A stretch of 64,000 bases of DNA from Terriglobia bacterium (GCA_020073525.1 JAIQFA010000002.1:93416-157415), one strand, 5' to 3'; numbered from the stretch's first letter, positions 43,901 through 52,868 are shown. Made by a program: numbers and translations. Notes: generated from the letters alone by a model not told the origin.

Positions 43901-44516
43901 TGTGGACTCTTCTAACCTCAAAAAGAATTATGCCAGCTCGAACTTCGACCAGCGGCACATTCTCACCGTGAGTTGGGTGTATGACCTCCCCTTCTTCCGC
44001 AAGCCGGGACTATCGCGCAGCCTCCTCGGAGGATGGCAATTCGCCGGCATTATGACGGCGCAAAGCGGGGAGCCGTTCTCGGTATTCAACGGCGTTTTTG
44101 GGGATAGCGCCGGAACAGCCAACGGCGTCGCCACTTTCGGCTCCGGCTCAGGGTCGTTTGCCGATCGGGTGGGAGACCCCAACGCCATACCCGCTGACCG
44201 GAAATACGATCCGAATGTCAAAGGACCGCTGCTCTTCAATCCAGATGCCTATGTGCAAACGCAGGGCTTAACCTACGGCAACTCCGGCCGGAACAGCCTC
44301 AATATGCCACATCGAACCCAGTTTGATATGTCCCTGTACAAGACATTCAAACCGACGGAAAAGGTGGACGTGCAATTCCGGACGGAAGCGTTCAATGCCC
44401 TCAACCATACTCAGTTCTCCGGCCTCAATACATGGGCGGCCACGGACAACTTTATGCGTGCGTACAGTGCCCACTTGCAGCGCGTGATTCAATTAGCGCT
44501 GAAGGTGGTGTTTTAA
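40995..44516 (+). CDS. Oar-like TonB-dependent receptor (LacI locus)
   Basis: 1173 residues from the ATG at 40995 with AAAGGAGA upstream. A signal peptide ends near LAPAQD. A carboxypeptidase-regulatory-like domain (LTGTVRDQTGAVLASARVVI) follows, then the plug (LQLNGRNFTQLITLVPGV) and a long barrel ending in LALKVVF. It has the same architecture as the receptor at 2703-6014 but is clearly a different protein. It probably takes up the oligosaccharide that the GH31 enzyme then hydrolyses. Confidence 0.92.
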   Translation: MKRQVGFCSLLGFVLFLSHLAPAQDAASLTGTVRDQTGAVLASARVVITNISTNSTRTLTTNSDGEYLAAALAPGQYDITVTAEGFGKYQARTVTLRVAQNARIDVTLKVGGVNSEVTVQGEGLAKVNTQTSEMAGTITGKEIMSLQLNGRNFTQLITLVPGVSNQTGQDEGKVGIEGNVNYSVNGGRTENNNWEVDGGDVMDNGSNFSLNVYPSVEAIEEVQVLTSNYGAQYGKNASGTVEVETKSGTNAFHGSAYEFLRNEAFNAHYYFDPTGAPKAPYKKHEFGYTLGGPIWKNHTFFFWSHAWRRENLPQNFLQSVPSTENRHGNFSDLCPSTNSPFQRDDSGADAYFPDCPGTAGAVVNDLQTYNPYVTGGVLNQIPFMDPNGQALLPMISQPTSGSGAASIFQASVGQPMHWREELFRIDHDFNSKLRATFRYIHDSWNIQQAAATWSGNNFPTIGSHFVGPGISMVARLSATVSPTLLNEFVASYTTDHIIITNTHPEVWQRGGDFTMTGFFPDFGGKLPSFCISTFSAYQGGFCAGPTSLPWNNSNPTYTYRDNVSKSWGKHNLQFGGYFAAAQKNEMAAVDVEGVLGFDSTAPVSTGNSFADLLMGNIANFSQDSAQPKYYVRYKLFEPYIQDDFHVRRNLTLNFGLRVSMFGTFREIKKQVANWDPAAYDPSHAPKIVTDPNSDRLGSLVIRPGTTPYDGVVQCGVAGVPLACIGEHLFNPAPRIGFAWDPFGDGKTSIRAAYGIFLDHTNGEEGNAETLEGTPPLVQEPTQYNVTGYTSIGGDGLLFPLSATSISSSHAIWPNVQQWHLDVQRDLSRNFVGTISYVGSKGTHLTLQRELNQLLPIPASDNPFQPGQPITGQICDSQQGGPLHPTFKVNGHRFGGQPAINLAIACENDPNPFRPYYSLGSLQRVEPQANSTYNSLQISLRRTKGPLTLGLAYTYSHSLDDSSDKADSNFVDSSNLKKNYASSNFDQRHILTVSWVYDLPFFRKPGLSRSLLGGWQFAGIMTAQSGEPFSVFNGVFGDSAGTANGVATFGSGSGSFADRVGDPNAIPADRKYDPNVKGPLLFNPDAYVQTQGLTYGNSGRNSLNMPHRTQFDMSLYKTFKPTEKVDVQFRTEAFNALNHTQFSGLNTWAATDNFMRAYSAHLQRVIQLALKVVF

Positions 44517-44571
44517 GATTTGATCGGCCGATAGGTGATGTCAGCTTGAACATTAGTTGGAATAGAGAAGC

Positions 44572-45516
44572 ATGATTGGAGCGGTTGACATTGGCGGAAC
44601 CAAGCTGGCGGTTGGCTTGGTCGATGAACATGGCGGGGTTCTTGCCAAAAGCGAGACCGTGACCGGTTCTGACTCCAGCTATTCCGCCGGAATTCAGAAC
44701 ATCGCCGGCATGCTTCGCGAGATGGCGCAGAACGCCCGTGTCGAGATTACCGGCATCGGCATTGGATCGACAGGCCCAGTCGATCCCCGCAGCGGCGAAT
44801 TTGGCGAGGTGGATTTTCTTCCCTATTGGCGCCGGCAGAATCCGGTGCAAGATCTGGCCAAACTCTTCGCTGTCAAAGTCGCGCTGGAAAACGACGCCGA
44901 TGCCGGCGCGTTGGCGGAAGCGGCGTGGGGGGCAGGAAAGGGCAAGTCGCGGCTGATCTATATCACCGTGGGCACTGGTATCGGCGGCGGCATCATTTTA
45001 GATGGACAACTCTATCGCGGCGTGGACGGAGCTCATCCCGAACTCGGTCATCAGGTGATTGATCCCTCCGGGCCGCCTTGCTCCTGCGGGTTTCGGGGTT
45101 GTTGGGAGTCGCTGGCCGCCGGACCGGCCATGGCAGCATGGGCGCAGAGCCAGTCGCCGGCGAATGATTCGTATCGCACGGCCGAACAAATCTGTCAGTT
45201 GGCTCGGGAAGGAGACGAACTGGCTCGCCGGGCAGTCGAACGCGAGGCCCATTATCTCGGCCTCGGGTTGGCCAATCTGATCAATCTCTTTACGCCCGAC
45301 ATGATCGTCTTGGGCGGCAGCATCATGAAGAGCGCGCCTCTCTTTCTCGAAGGGATCCGCAAGACGATCTGCCGGGGCTGCCGCTTCGTCCCGTCTGAGA
45401 AAACGGAACTCGTTTTGGCGTCTCTCGGAGAGGACGCCAATCTCATCGGAGCGGCCAGAGTTTGGCATCACCGGTTCGGTCACGAAGTTCAGCCGGCGTT
45501 GAAGTGCGCGGACTGA
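44572..45516 (+). CDS. ROK-family sugar kinase
   Basis: 314 residues. The ATP-binding IGAVDIGGTKLAVGLVD opens the protein, and the VTVGTGIGGG-type ITVGTGIGGGII block lies mid-sequence. The zinc motif runs from GHQVIDP to CSCGFRGCWES, the ROK consensus. The family phosphorylates glucose, N-acetylglucosamine, N-acetylmannosamine or related sugars; regulators in the family carry an N-terminal helix-turn-helix, which is absent here. It would activate the imported sugar for the SIS enzyme. Confidence 0.92.
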   Translation: MIGAVDIGGTKLAVGLVDEHGGVLAKSETVTGSDSSYSAGIQNIAGMLREMAQNARVEITGIGIGSTGPVDPRSGEFGEVDFLPYWRRQNPVQDLAKLFAVKVALENDADAGALAEAAWGAGKGKSRLIYITVGTGIGGGIILDGQLYRGVDGAHPELGHQVIDPSGPPCSCGFRGCWESLAAGPAMAAWAQSQSPANDSYRTAEQICQLAREGDELARRAVEREAHYLGLGLANLINLFTPDMIVLGGSIMKSAPLFLEGIRKTICRGCRFVPSEKTELVLASLGEDANLIGAARVWHHRFGHEVQPALKCAD

Positions 45517-45576
45517 ATCGCGCCGTCTGAATCGAAGTATTCAAGCGGAATCGACACACAGCTTCACGAACTCTCT

Positions 45577-46845
45577 ATGCCCAGAAACCGTTACATGGTA
45601 ACCCTTGTCCTGATCACGTTCTTTGTGATCTCCCTGCTGACCAATGTTGTCGGGCCTCTCGTGCCGGACATCATCAACAGCTTTCATGTAACCCTGACGG
45701 CGGCGGCCTTCCTGGCGTTCTCCTTCTTTATTGCCTACGCGGTGATGTCGATTCCAGCGGGCTTTCTTGTCGAGCGGTTGACGGAAAAACCGGTGATGAT
45801 ACTCGCCTTTCTCGCTGGCACACTTGGGTCGCTCAGCTTCGCCCTTTTCCCTGAATATCGGGTGGCGATTGTTTCCTATTTCGTCATGGGTGCGGGAATG
45901 GCGGTTCTGCAAGTGGCGATCAATCCGCTGCTGCGGGTTTCGGGCGGTGAAGAACACTACGCTTTTTACTCCGCGCTGGCGCAGTTTGTTTTCGGCGCAG
46001 CATCGTTTCTAAGTCCGCGCATCTACTCGTATCTCGTTCTCAACCTGGAAAAGCCTTCGCCAGACAGCAACCCGTTCCTGCGCGTGCTTGTGCGGCTGAC
46101 TCCGCGGGCGTTGCCGTGGGCTTCGATTTACTGGATTTTTGCCGTATCAACGCTGGTGATGATTGCCGTTCTGGCGATGTCGAAATTTCCACGAGTGCAA
46201 TACACGACCGAAGAGAGCGCCGGTTCCTGGGAGATGTACCGCAGCCTGGCGCGGAAGAAAGTCGTCTGGATGTACTTCGTCGCCATGCTCGCTTACGTGG
46301 GCTGCGAGCAGGGAACCGCCGACTGGATCTCAAAATTTCTTTCTCAGTACCATGGCTTCGATCCTCACACAACCGGTGCGGCGGCCGTTTCGTGGTTCTG
46401 GGGATTGATGACGGCGGGTTGTTTAGTCGGAATGCTGCTGCTGAAGATCTTCGACAGCCGCAAGGTTCTGATCGGCGCTTCCATCGGAGCATTACTCTGC
46501 CTGTCCGCGGCGTTGTTTGGGTCGGCCGAAGTCTCATTCGTGGCGTTTCCAGCGATGGGCCTGTTCGCGTCCGTGATGTGGCCGATCGTGATTTCGCTGG
46601 CACTGAATTCCGTCGCCGAGCACCACGGCTCCTTTGCCGGAATCCTGGGAACCGGAATGGGTCTTGGCGGAGCCATCGTGCCGGTGATCATCGGGCGAAT
46701 CGGAGATCATGTAGGGTTGCGGAACGGCATGACGTTCCTCTATCTAACCTACGGAATCATTCTCAGCATCGGCTTTTGGGCAAAACCACTAATCAGCAAC
46801 GCTACCATTGATTTAAGAAAGACTACGGTTCAGCCAGCACTCTGA
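45577..46845 (+). CDS. FHS-type (FucP/NagP-like) MFS sugar transporter
   Basis: 422 residues, about 12 membrane helices. The pattern VVGPLVPDIINSFHVTL and helix 4 block GAGMAVLQVAINPLLRVSGGEE match the fucose/galactose/N-acetylglucosamine proton symporter family. A middle block YVGCEQGTADWISKFL fits the same group. It imports a monosaccharide across the inner membrane. Its stop overlaps a possible upstream start of the GH31 gene by one base, although the GH31 start is better placed at 46917. Confidence 0.88.
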   Translation: MPRNRYMVTLVLITFFVISLLTNVVGPLVPDIINSFHVTLTAAAFLAFSFFIAYAVMSIPAGFLVERLTEKPVMILAFLAGTLGSLSFALFPEYRVAIVSYFVMGAGMAVLQVAINPLLRVSGGEEHYAFYSALAQFVFGAASFLSPRIYSYLVLNLEKPSPDSNPFLRVLVRLTPRALPWASIYWIFAVSTLVMIAVLAMSKFPRVQYTTEESAGSWEMYRSLARKKVVWMYFVAMLAYVGCEQGTADWISKFLSQYHGFDPHTTGAAAVSWFWGLMTAGCLVGMLLLKIFDSRKVLIGASIGALLCLSAALFGSAEVSFVAFPAMGLFASVMWPIVISLALNSVAEHHGSFAGILGTGMGLGGAIVPVIIGRIGDHVGLRNGMTFLYLTYGIILSIGFWAKPLISNATIDLRKTTVQPAL

Positions 46846-46916
46846 TGGAGAATTCCTCTTTTCAGAATCAGTCTGCACACCTTTCTAATGCGTTTCTTTA
46901 TCTCCGGGGAGGGTCC

Positions 46917-49274
46917 ATGCGCAAACAAACAGGGGCAGTGTTGGTTGGCTCTGTCTTAGTCCTTATCGTCCTCAATGCCTGGTTTTCCTTCGCGGCAACG
47001 GTTGCCACAGTCTCAGAGGGCAAGAACCAGGTTCGAGTTGTTTTGTTGGCAGACGATGTGATCCGGCTCCGAGTAGGCCCGGGCGGGCTCTTCGCGAACG
47101 ACAGTAACCCTGAGTATGCGGTGATCAAACCCGATCCTGAATGGCCCGGCGCTTCGAACCAGAGTTCCGATCCGAACACGATCGATACCGGGAAGCTACG
47201 ACTCGTATTCACGCACAACCCACTCAGGCTGACGATTTCCGACCACGCCGGACATGATCTGCTCAGTAATTACAGGATCGATTTCACCCGGCCCAAGGCA
47301 GCGTGGGATCTGCACGGCGATGAACACGTGTATGGATTTGGAGACAAGAAAAACGATATCGACAAACGTGGAACCCGGATGGATATCTGGAACGTTGACA
47401 CGGACTATCAGGACCAGTCCACCGGGTTGATGGGATATAAGAGCATTCCGATGTACTGGAGCAGCCGGGGATATGGCATCTATTTGCACAATTGGTGGCG
47501 TTCCAGTTTCGACATAGGGCAATTCAATAGCGGTCGAGTGGAGATCTCCGCCGATGGCGGCGAGATGGATTTCTACATATTCTATGGCCCCTCCTTCAAG
47601 CAGATCGTGAATCGTTATACCGAACTGACCGGACGCCCTGCGTTACTGCCCAAATGGGCATTGGGCTTCCACCAGGGCGGAGCGGGCAATGACCAGACGA
47701 GCCAATGGGCTTCAAATATCGCGAGCAACATGCGGAAGAATCGTCTTCCGATCGATGTTATTTACTACGATGACGTGGATCCGGCCACGTTCACGAAATC
47801 TTTCGCGCAAAGCATGTGGAACGAATATCACGTGAAGATCACTGCCGGTTATGGAATGCCGTGGGCATATGAAGAATCTCCTCAATGGAACGATGTGAAC
47901 AATCTAACCCCGAAGGGCTTGATCGTGGATGAGCAAGGCAGAGCTCTGCTGCACGCAGGCAACGGAATGGATAAGGAGTTCAGTGAAATCGACTACTTCA
48001 ATCCCGCGGCCAGCGACGCGACGTTCAATGCCATATGGGCGGGTCCCCTGCAAAACGGTGTGTGGAATGGGATGCTGGATTTTGGCGAACTTGACTATGT
48101 TCCCGATCCAGCGAACGCATTCTTTCCTTATTTCACAAACCCCAAGCGCTCGGTAGAGGAGATGCACAACATCTATGCCATAGCCTATTTCACTCAGATG
48201 ATGACTCGCGCCGCGAACTACGTTGCTGGCGTCAAGACCAAGTCAAGGATGATCGGCTACTGCCGCCCGGGAACCGCAGGCTCCCAGCGATACGGCTGGA
48301 CCTCGACCGGCGACTCGCAACCAACCTTCGCTGGACTGCAGACGCACACCAAAGGAGTCTTGAATCTGGTGATGTCCGGCTATTCGGCTGTCGGGTACGA
48401 CATTGGAGGTTGGATGGGTGTTCCAGCCGATGATGTCTATGCCCGCTGGTTTGAGGCAGGCATGTTCAACCCCTTTGCCTGGGCGCATGGAGAGGGAGAT
48501 CACACCTGCTACATACGGCCCCGGGAAATCATTCGCATCTGCCGGGCCGCGCTGGAAAGGCGTTATCAGCTCCTTCCTTATATTTACAGCATCAACTTCG
48601 AGTCGAGTCAGAACGGAACTCCGATGCTGCGAACGCTACCCTTCGAAACGGATGGTGAAGCGGGCACCGAAAACATCAACGATGAGTGGTTTCTGGGACC
48701 CTCCGTCCTCGTCGCTCCCGTCTTGGACGCTCAGTCGTCGCGAAACGTCTTTCTCCCGTCCGGGCAATGGTTTGACTATGCCGATGGGAAAACCGTCTAC
48801 GAAGGAGGAAGAAAGATCGTTTATGAGGCTGAGCTGGGCAAGGTCCCTGTATTCATCAAAGCGGGAGCGATCATTCCCACTGGCCCTGTCCTGCAGTATT
48901 CCTCTGAAAAGCCGCTGGATCCTATGACTCTCGATGTCTATCCTGGAAAGCGAAATTCGTCATTTGTCCTATTTGAAGATGACGGGGAATATGGATACGA
49001 ACAGGGCAAGTACTCCACCACCAGATACGATTGTATTGAGAAGGACGGAAAGATCATCGTTACCATCGACGCTCGCAACGCTCATGGCGCCTACCTTCCG
49101 GAAAAACGGAAATATGTTGTCAAAGTGCACGGACGCTCGGCTGCGCAATACACGGTTAGGTTAAATCATGCCATTCTCACTCAGGGGTGGGATTACGCGC
49201 CGAATGAGCAAGTATTGACTGTGATGATCGATGACAACGGCAGAGAGAATATGGTGAGTATCGAACCCATCTAA
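46917..49274 (+). CDS. Exported GH31 alpha-glycosidase
   Basis: 785 residues from the ATG at 46917 (MRKQTGAVLVGSVLVL), with GGGGAGGG upstream. A signal peptide covers about 1-27. An N-terminal beta domain leads to the barrel, where nucleophile Asp388 lies in MLDFGELD and the acid/base Asp466 in WTSTGD. RPGTAGSQRYG and GYDIGGWMG give the rest of the active-site frame. GH31 includes alpha-glucosidases, alpha-xylosidases and alpha-N-acetylgalactosaminidases. The SIS/ROK neighbours leave an amino-sugar substrate open. Family firm; specificity unknown. Confidence 0.92.
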   Translation: MRKQTGAVLVGSVLVLIVLNAWFSFAATVATVSEGKNQVRVVLLADDVIRLRVGPGGLFANDSNPEYAVIKPDPEWPGASNQSSDPNTIDTGKLRLVFTHNPLRLTISDHAGHDLLSNYRIDFTRPKAAWDLHGDEHVYGFGDKKNDIDKRGTRMDIWNVDTDYQDQSTGLMGYKSIPMYWSSRGYGIYLHNWWRSSFDIGQFNSGRVEISADGGEMDFYIFYGPSFKQIVNRYTELTGRPALLPKWALGFHQGGAGNDQTSQWASNIASNMRKNRLPIDVIYYDDVDPATFTKSFAQSMWNEYHVKITAGYGMPWAYEESPQWNDVNNLTPKGLIVDEQGRALLHAGNGMDKEFSEIDYFNPAASDATFNAIWAGPLQNGVWNGMLDFGELDYVPDPANAFFPYFTNPKRSVEEMHNIYAIAYFTQMMTRAANYVAGVKTKSRMIGYCRPGTAGSQRYGWTSTGDSQPTFAGLQTHTKGVLNLVMSGYSAVGYDIGGWMGVPADDVYARWFEAGMFNPFAWAHGEGDHTCYIRPREIIRICRAALERRYQLLPYIYSINFESSQNGTPMLRTLPFETDGEAGTENINDEWFLGPSVLVAPVLDAQSSRNVFLPSGQWFDYADGKTVYEGGRKIVYEAELGKVPVFIKAGAIIPTGPVLQYSSEKPLDPMTLDVYPGKRNSSFVLFEDDGEYGYEQGKYSTTRYDCIEKDGKIIVTIDARNAHGAYLPEKRKYVVKVHGRSAAQYTVRLNHAILTQGWDYAPNEQVLTVMIDDNGRENMVSIEPI

Positions 49275-49658
49275 GATGTGGATCAGCGCCGTGATCTGCC
49301 CCCGGTTTTCGCTCGCTTGAGCAAACACTCCTCCCGCAACCGTCCGTGAAAACTTTCGACGTGCGCGTTCTGTGCGCGTGCGACTCCTTTCGCCATTCAC
49401 ATCGCCAAAGCCCGATCGGTGCTGCTCTCCTTATCAGTAGAGATATGAGGCATTATGTAGCTCCCGAAAACCTGCCCACATTCAGGCACTGTCCCCGAAA
49501 GGGCACGGCAGGTTCGGTCGAGACGTTCCCCCTTCCAACACCCACCAACAAATCTTGATTTAGCAATGCGTTGCGATGGTGCCGTGCGTATAGGGCTTTG
49601 GTTCGGAACGTGCACGTTCCGAGGGCGAAGCAAGCACACGTAATAATAAGGAGGGCCT
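49275..49658. promoter_or_regulatory. Intergenic region with a 20-bp perfect palindrome
   Basis: The palindrome occupies 49603-49622 with core GGAACGTGCACGTTCC. It lies 37 nt upstream of the small zinc-ribbon gene at 49659. The inner GAACGTGCACGTTC (49606-49619) is nearly the same as 6125-6138. Nothing else with support was seen in 49275-49602. Confidence 0.5.
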
Positions 49659-49856
49659 ATGGACAGGTTAGCAGCCGCCCTTGATTTCTTCTTTGGTTGT
49701 CATCACAGCCAACTGAGCCGCATTTTCACGCTCGATGGCCGAACTTATCGGGTGTGTTGCGACTGTGGAGCGAAGTTAAAGTATTCGCTGGCGAATATGT
49801 CCATGGAGCGCCGTTTTTCCCGAGATTCCATGTTAACCAGGTTTCGCATTGCCTGA
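49659..49856 (+). CDS. Short zinc-ribbon protein
   Basis: 65 residues starting MDRLAAALDFFFGCHHSQL, after GGAGGG. Metal ligands are probably Cys14/His15/His16 and CCDCG near residues 33-37. Very similar short proteins with a CxxC-like ending (CDCGAKLKYS) are frequent in Acidobacteriota and have no known role. The strong palindrome just upstream suggests tight control. Confidence 0.65.
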   Translation: MDRLAAALDFFFGCHHSQLSRIFTLDGRTYRVCCDCGAKLKYSLANMSMERRFSRDSMLTRFRIA

Positions 49857-50314
49857 GACGGGAGGGGCCACGCAGTTGTCGATCGTGAAGGAAGATTTCA
49901 GATAGCAGTCAACGGACCATCGCAATCAGCGAGACGAAACGCGATGACAAGCAGACCAAGATTCGCCCCGACGGAAGACGGACCACGCCAGAGTCGGCCC
50001 CGGACCAGGATGTGTAGCCCCCCATGATGTCGGATAGCGTCGGACAACGCGATCCTTTGTATTTGTTCGCGTGCCATTGGAGTGGCACGACAGGGGGAAT
50101 CTTGCCGCGTATCAAGAACTCCTTGCCGCGCTGGACGATCGCGACAACGCCATTCGAATTGTTGCAGAGGTGCTGCTGCAGCGCAGTTCGCCCCGGCCAC
50201 AGCCCGGCGAAAAGAGTGTCGATGCCTGGTAAGACAGTCGTATAGCGATAAAGCATCTTGTGCCTGGCGGCTTGAGCTTGCGGCGCAGATTTGCACCCAG
50301 CATTGCTCCGCCAC
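49857..50314. other. 458-nt stretch without a supported gene
   Basis: Several overlapping frames exist on both strands (up to 220 codons on minus from 50560), but none shows a motif, signal peptide or Shine-Dalgarno, and codon use looks random. It may be decayed coding DNA. Confidence 0.45.
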
Positions 50315-50767
50315 ATGGGAGGTTTCCGTTTGGTAACACCTGTGCTGAACCCGGACTTGCAAGTCGCCGTTCGTGAATATGGCGTCTTCTGGGAAGTGTG
50401 GCCCCAGTTCGTTGTGGAAGACGGTGAGCACCGTCAGGTTGGTTTTGAATTGGAATTGATTGGTTCCCACACGTTGGACTCCACTCACCTTGATCCTGCA
50501 TGTCCCACATGCTATCGCGTCAGATCCGGACTCCTCGCCCTCGCCAATGCGGTAGTTCAACGCATGGCCCTCAGATCACGTGCCTTGATATACGACATTG
50601 ATTCTCACCCGAACTCGATCGTGTGTTCGCCCGCATTTGGAAATCGTCCCTTGGTGTCGGTAAGCATCAACGTTTTCCCTCGGGATGCGGACAACCACCC
50701 TGTTGACACTGACGTGCTGGATGAAATCAAAAAATATCTGGCTGAGTGCGGCATTCATGAGCGCTAG
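50315..50767 (+). CDS. Hypothetical protein
   Basis: 150 residues from the ATG at 50315 (MGGFRLVTPVLN); a TTG at 50291 is possible. No family is recognised. The sequence looks real: ordered hydrophobic strands (FWEVWPQFVVED, VGFELELIG), a CPTC pair near the middle that could bind metal, and a conserved-looking C-terminus (FGNRPLVSVSINVFPRDADN). The CPTC pair may belong with other Cys or His residues. No signal peptide or membrane segment. The neighbours give no clue. Confidence 0.5.
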   Translation: MGGFRLVTPVLNPDLQVAVREYGVFWEVWPQFVVEDGEHRQVGFELELIGSHTLDSTHLDPACPTCYRVRSGLLALANAVVQRMALRSRALIYDIDSHPNSIVCSPAFGNRPLVSVSINVFPRDADNHPVDTDVLDEIKKYLAECGIHER

Positions 50768-50940
50768 CGTCACTAGGGGTGTCCTGCGGGCTCCGTATGC
50801 CTGTCAGGCCGAACTGCACACGCAGCATCCTGAATTAGGCTCGTGAACAATCATGCATCGCCGTGCTTTGACACAGGTTCCTGTCCACGCGGACAAGCTG
50901 CCTTCACGAACTGTTGGGTTACGGGGTGGGTACATGGGTG

Positions 50941-51636
50941 ATGCGGTTCGAGATTGATTGCCCACATGCGGACAATGCCCATATTGCGGCAACGTACTCA
51001 GTGGGCGCCCACTATTCCCTGAGAGGTCTGCTGCCGAAGGTGGATGAGGTGATTCAGTTCGGCAAGGATCTGGGGCTCAAGTACATCGTCTGCTCGTCGC
51101 CGATGCTGAAGGATCCGGCGCGCGCGAAGTCCGCCGAGTTTCACGAGACCATGCAAGCGATGACGCTCAACGATTGGCGGTGGAATGCGGAGCACTTCAA
51201 TCGCATTGGGGAACGTGTCAATGCTGCAGGCATTCGGTTCGGATACCACAATCACACCGCCGAATTCCGCACAGAAAATGGCATGGTGTGCTATGAGGAA
51301 CTATTGCGCGCGACCGATCCGGCCAAAGTGACGATGGAACTAGATTGCGGCTGGGTAGTGGTTGGCGGGAAGAATCCCGTGAACTACCTCACAAGATATC
51401 CGACCCGCTTTTCCATGCTGCACGTGAAAGACTTTAAGAAGGTTGGCGCAGCGTCAACCTCTGAGCCTCCACCGTCAGCGGAGTTGGGTCGCGGGACGAT
51501 TGACTATCGTCCCATCTTCGAAGCAGCCAGGAAAGCCGGAATCGAGCACGCCTTTGTGGAGCAGGAAGGGTATGACATGCCCGAAATGGAAGCGCTGAAG
51601 ATCGACGCCGATTACATGCACGCATTGACGGTGTAG
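50941..51636 (+). pseudogene. 5'-truncated sugar phosphate isomerase/epimerase
   Basis: 231 residues from the ATG at 50941. From VGAHYSLRGLLPKVDE onward the sequence follows the xylose-isomerase-like TIM-barrel family, with GYHNHTAEF, TMELDCGWVV and HVKDFKKV metal- and substrate-binding blocks. Family members normally have about 55 further N-terminal residues forming the first strand and helix; here the frame stops upstream at 50869-50871 and the codons in between show no similarity. The protein is therefore likely inactive. Confidence 0.6.
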
Positions 51637-51642
51637 GGACGC

Positions 51643-51673
51643 CTAGTGGAGGGACGGGCGTCCCGGCCCGTCC
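51643..51673. repeat. GC-rich hairpin, copy 2 of a dispersed 17-nt element
   Basis: The 17 nt at 51644-51660 are identical to 7515-7531. They run into an 8-bp stem hairpin, GGACGGGC (51652-51659) with GCCCGTCC (51666-51673). It lies just after the truncated isomerase and before the convergent MFS gene. Confidence 0.6.
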
Positions 51674-51725
51674 AAGCCGAGCGCTGCTCGGTATTGCCGG
51701 TGGTCACCGCAACTCTGAAATTGCT

Positions 51726-52859
51726 CTAGCGCAACGCGCTCTGAATCGCCAAATCCAGACCCACCATCAGGACAGCAGAGGCGGGAATCACCAGCAGCGC
51801 CTTCTTTAGCCGCAACGGGTCGCCGCCGGCGATGACGCCGATGATGCGCGAGCTGACGGCTAGGCCAGTCCATCCGCAGGTAATCACGAAGCCGATGGCT
51901 GTGCCGGTCATGCGCGGGAAGGCATCGCCCACAATTGCCAGCGTGGTGGGAAAGACCGGTGCCATGGCGAGCCCTGCAAGAAATACCAGCGCGGAGGCGG
52001 GCCCAGGCCGGTTAGTTCGGAGCATCAGAAAGGTCGTGACCGCCATCGCGACAGACCCGGCCAGCGTGACGGTAATGGCCGGCACGTGAACGAGAACCGG
52101 CAAGATGGCGGCGCGGCCGATCAGCAGGCCGAGCGCGAATCCCAGCGAAAGAATATTGAGAGCTCGCGATTCGGGAATGCCCAGCGCGATGAGGTGGCGG
52201 GGTAACCAGTTCCAGATGCCTACCTCGCAACTGATATAGAGAAAGAGGAAGAGTCCGATCAGAAAGAGCAGCGGGCGTCCGAGCACGGGAGCCGCATCCG
52301 AGAGAACGAAGCGCCCTGCGCCGGTGGGCCCGGGCATTTTGGTTAGGGCTTGAATCACCAGCGTGACGACGGTCAGTGATGCGATGGTGTAGCAGAGGCG
52401 GACCCAATTCCGCCTAAAAAGATTGGCCGAGATGAACGGCGTGGCGAGAGCGCCGAGCCCGAAGAAAAGGTTGACCAGGTTCAATGCGGTGGCGCGATGG
52501 GTCTCACTTACATCGCTGACCAGAGCATTCGCGCCGGTCACGACGGTGCCGCCGCCCACTCCGAGCAGGAACAGCAGAAGCAGGATGCTGCGGAAGCCTG
52601 GCGAGCGCGGCAGGGCAAAGAGCGCGATGGAGATGAAGGCGAGGCCGAGGATGAGGCCGAGCTTCTTGCCTTCGTTGTCGAGCAGCGGGCCGACGGCGAG
52701 CGAAGCAAGGATGAGTCCCAGCGCTTGCGCAAAGGCGATGGTGCCGTTTTGGCTGGGCGAGAGGTGGAAGCGATCCGACAGATCGGGCAGGATGGTGCCC
52801 AGCATGGCGGCGATCATCCCATAAATGAAGATGGCGACGATGGCGGCGAGGATTAACAC
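51726..52859 (-). CDS. MFS transporter
   Basis: 377 residues, starting with GTG at 52859, preceded by AAAGGA within the upstream oxidoreductase gene end. About 12 membrane helices. The pattern resembles the compact FucP/YfkF-like sugar and organic-acid MFS branch, with GVGGGTVVTGANALVSDVSE in the region of helix 4-5. It is the last gene of a three-gene minus-strand cluster with an Gfo/Idh/MocA oxidoreductase and a sugar isomerase, so a polyol, sugar acid or inositol substrate is plausible. The exact substrate is unknown. Confidence 0.82.
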   Translation of the reverse strand: MLILAAIVAIFIYGMIAAMLGTILPDLSDRFHLSPSQNGTIAFAQALGLILASLAVGPLLDNEGKKLGLILGLAFISIALFALPRSPGFRSILLLLFLLGVGGGTVVTGANALVSDVSETHRATALNLVNLFFGLGALATPFISANLFRRNWVRLCYTIASLTVVTLVIQALTKMPGPTGAGRFVLSDAAPVLGRPLLFLIGLFLFLYISCEVGIWNWLPRHLIALGIPESRALNILSLGFALGLLIGRAAILPVLVHVPAITVTLAGSVAMAVTTFLMLRTNRPGPASALVFLAGLAMAPVFPTTLAIVGDAFPRMTGTAIGFVITCGWTGLAVSSRIIGVIAGGDPLRLKKALLVIPASAVLMVGLDLAIQSALR

Positions 52860-52868
52860 GGGTTCCTT

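Noticed and set aside
49603..49622. LexA/DinR-type SOS box
   Set aside because: The arms GAAC/GTTC are separated by six bases rather than the four of the known GAAC-N4-GTTC box, and the downstream gene has no DNA-repair link.
49898..50560. 220-codon minus-strand frame
   Set aside because: Overlaps the more protein-like plus-strand frame at 50315-50767 and shows no motif or start signal.
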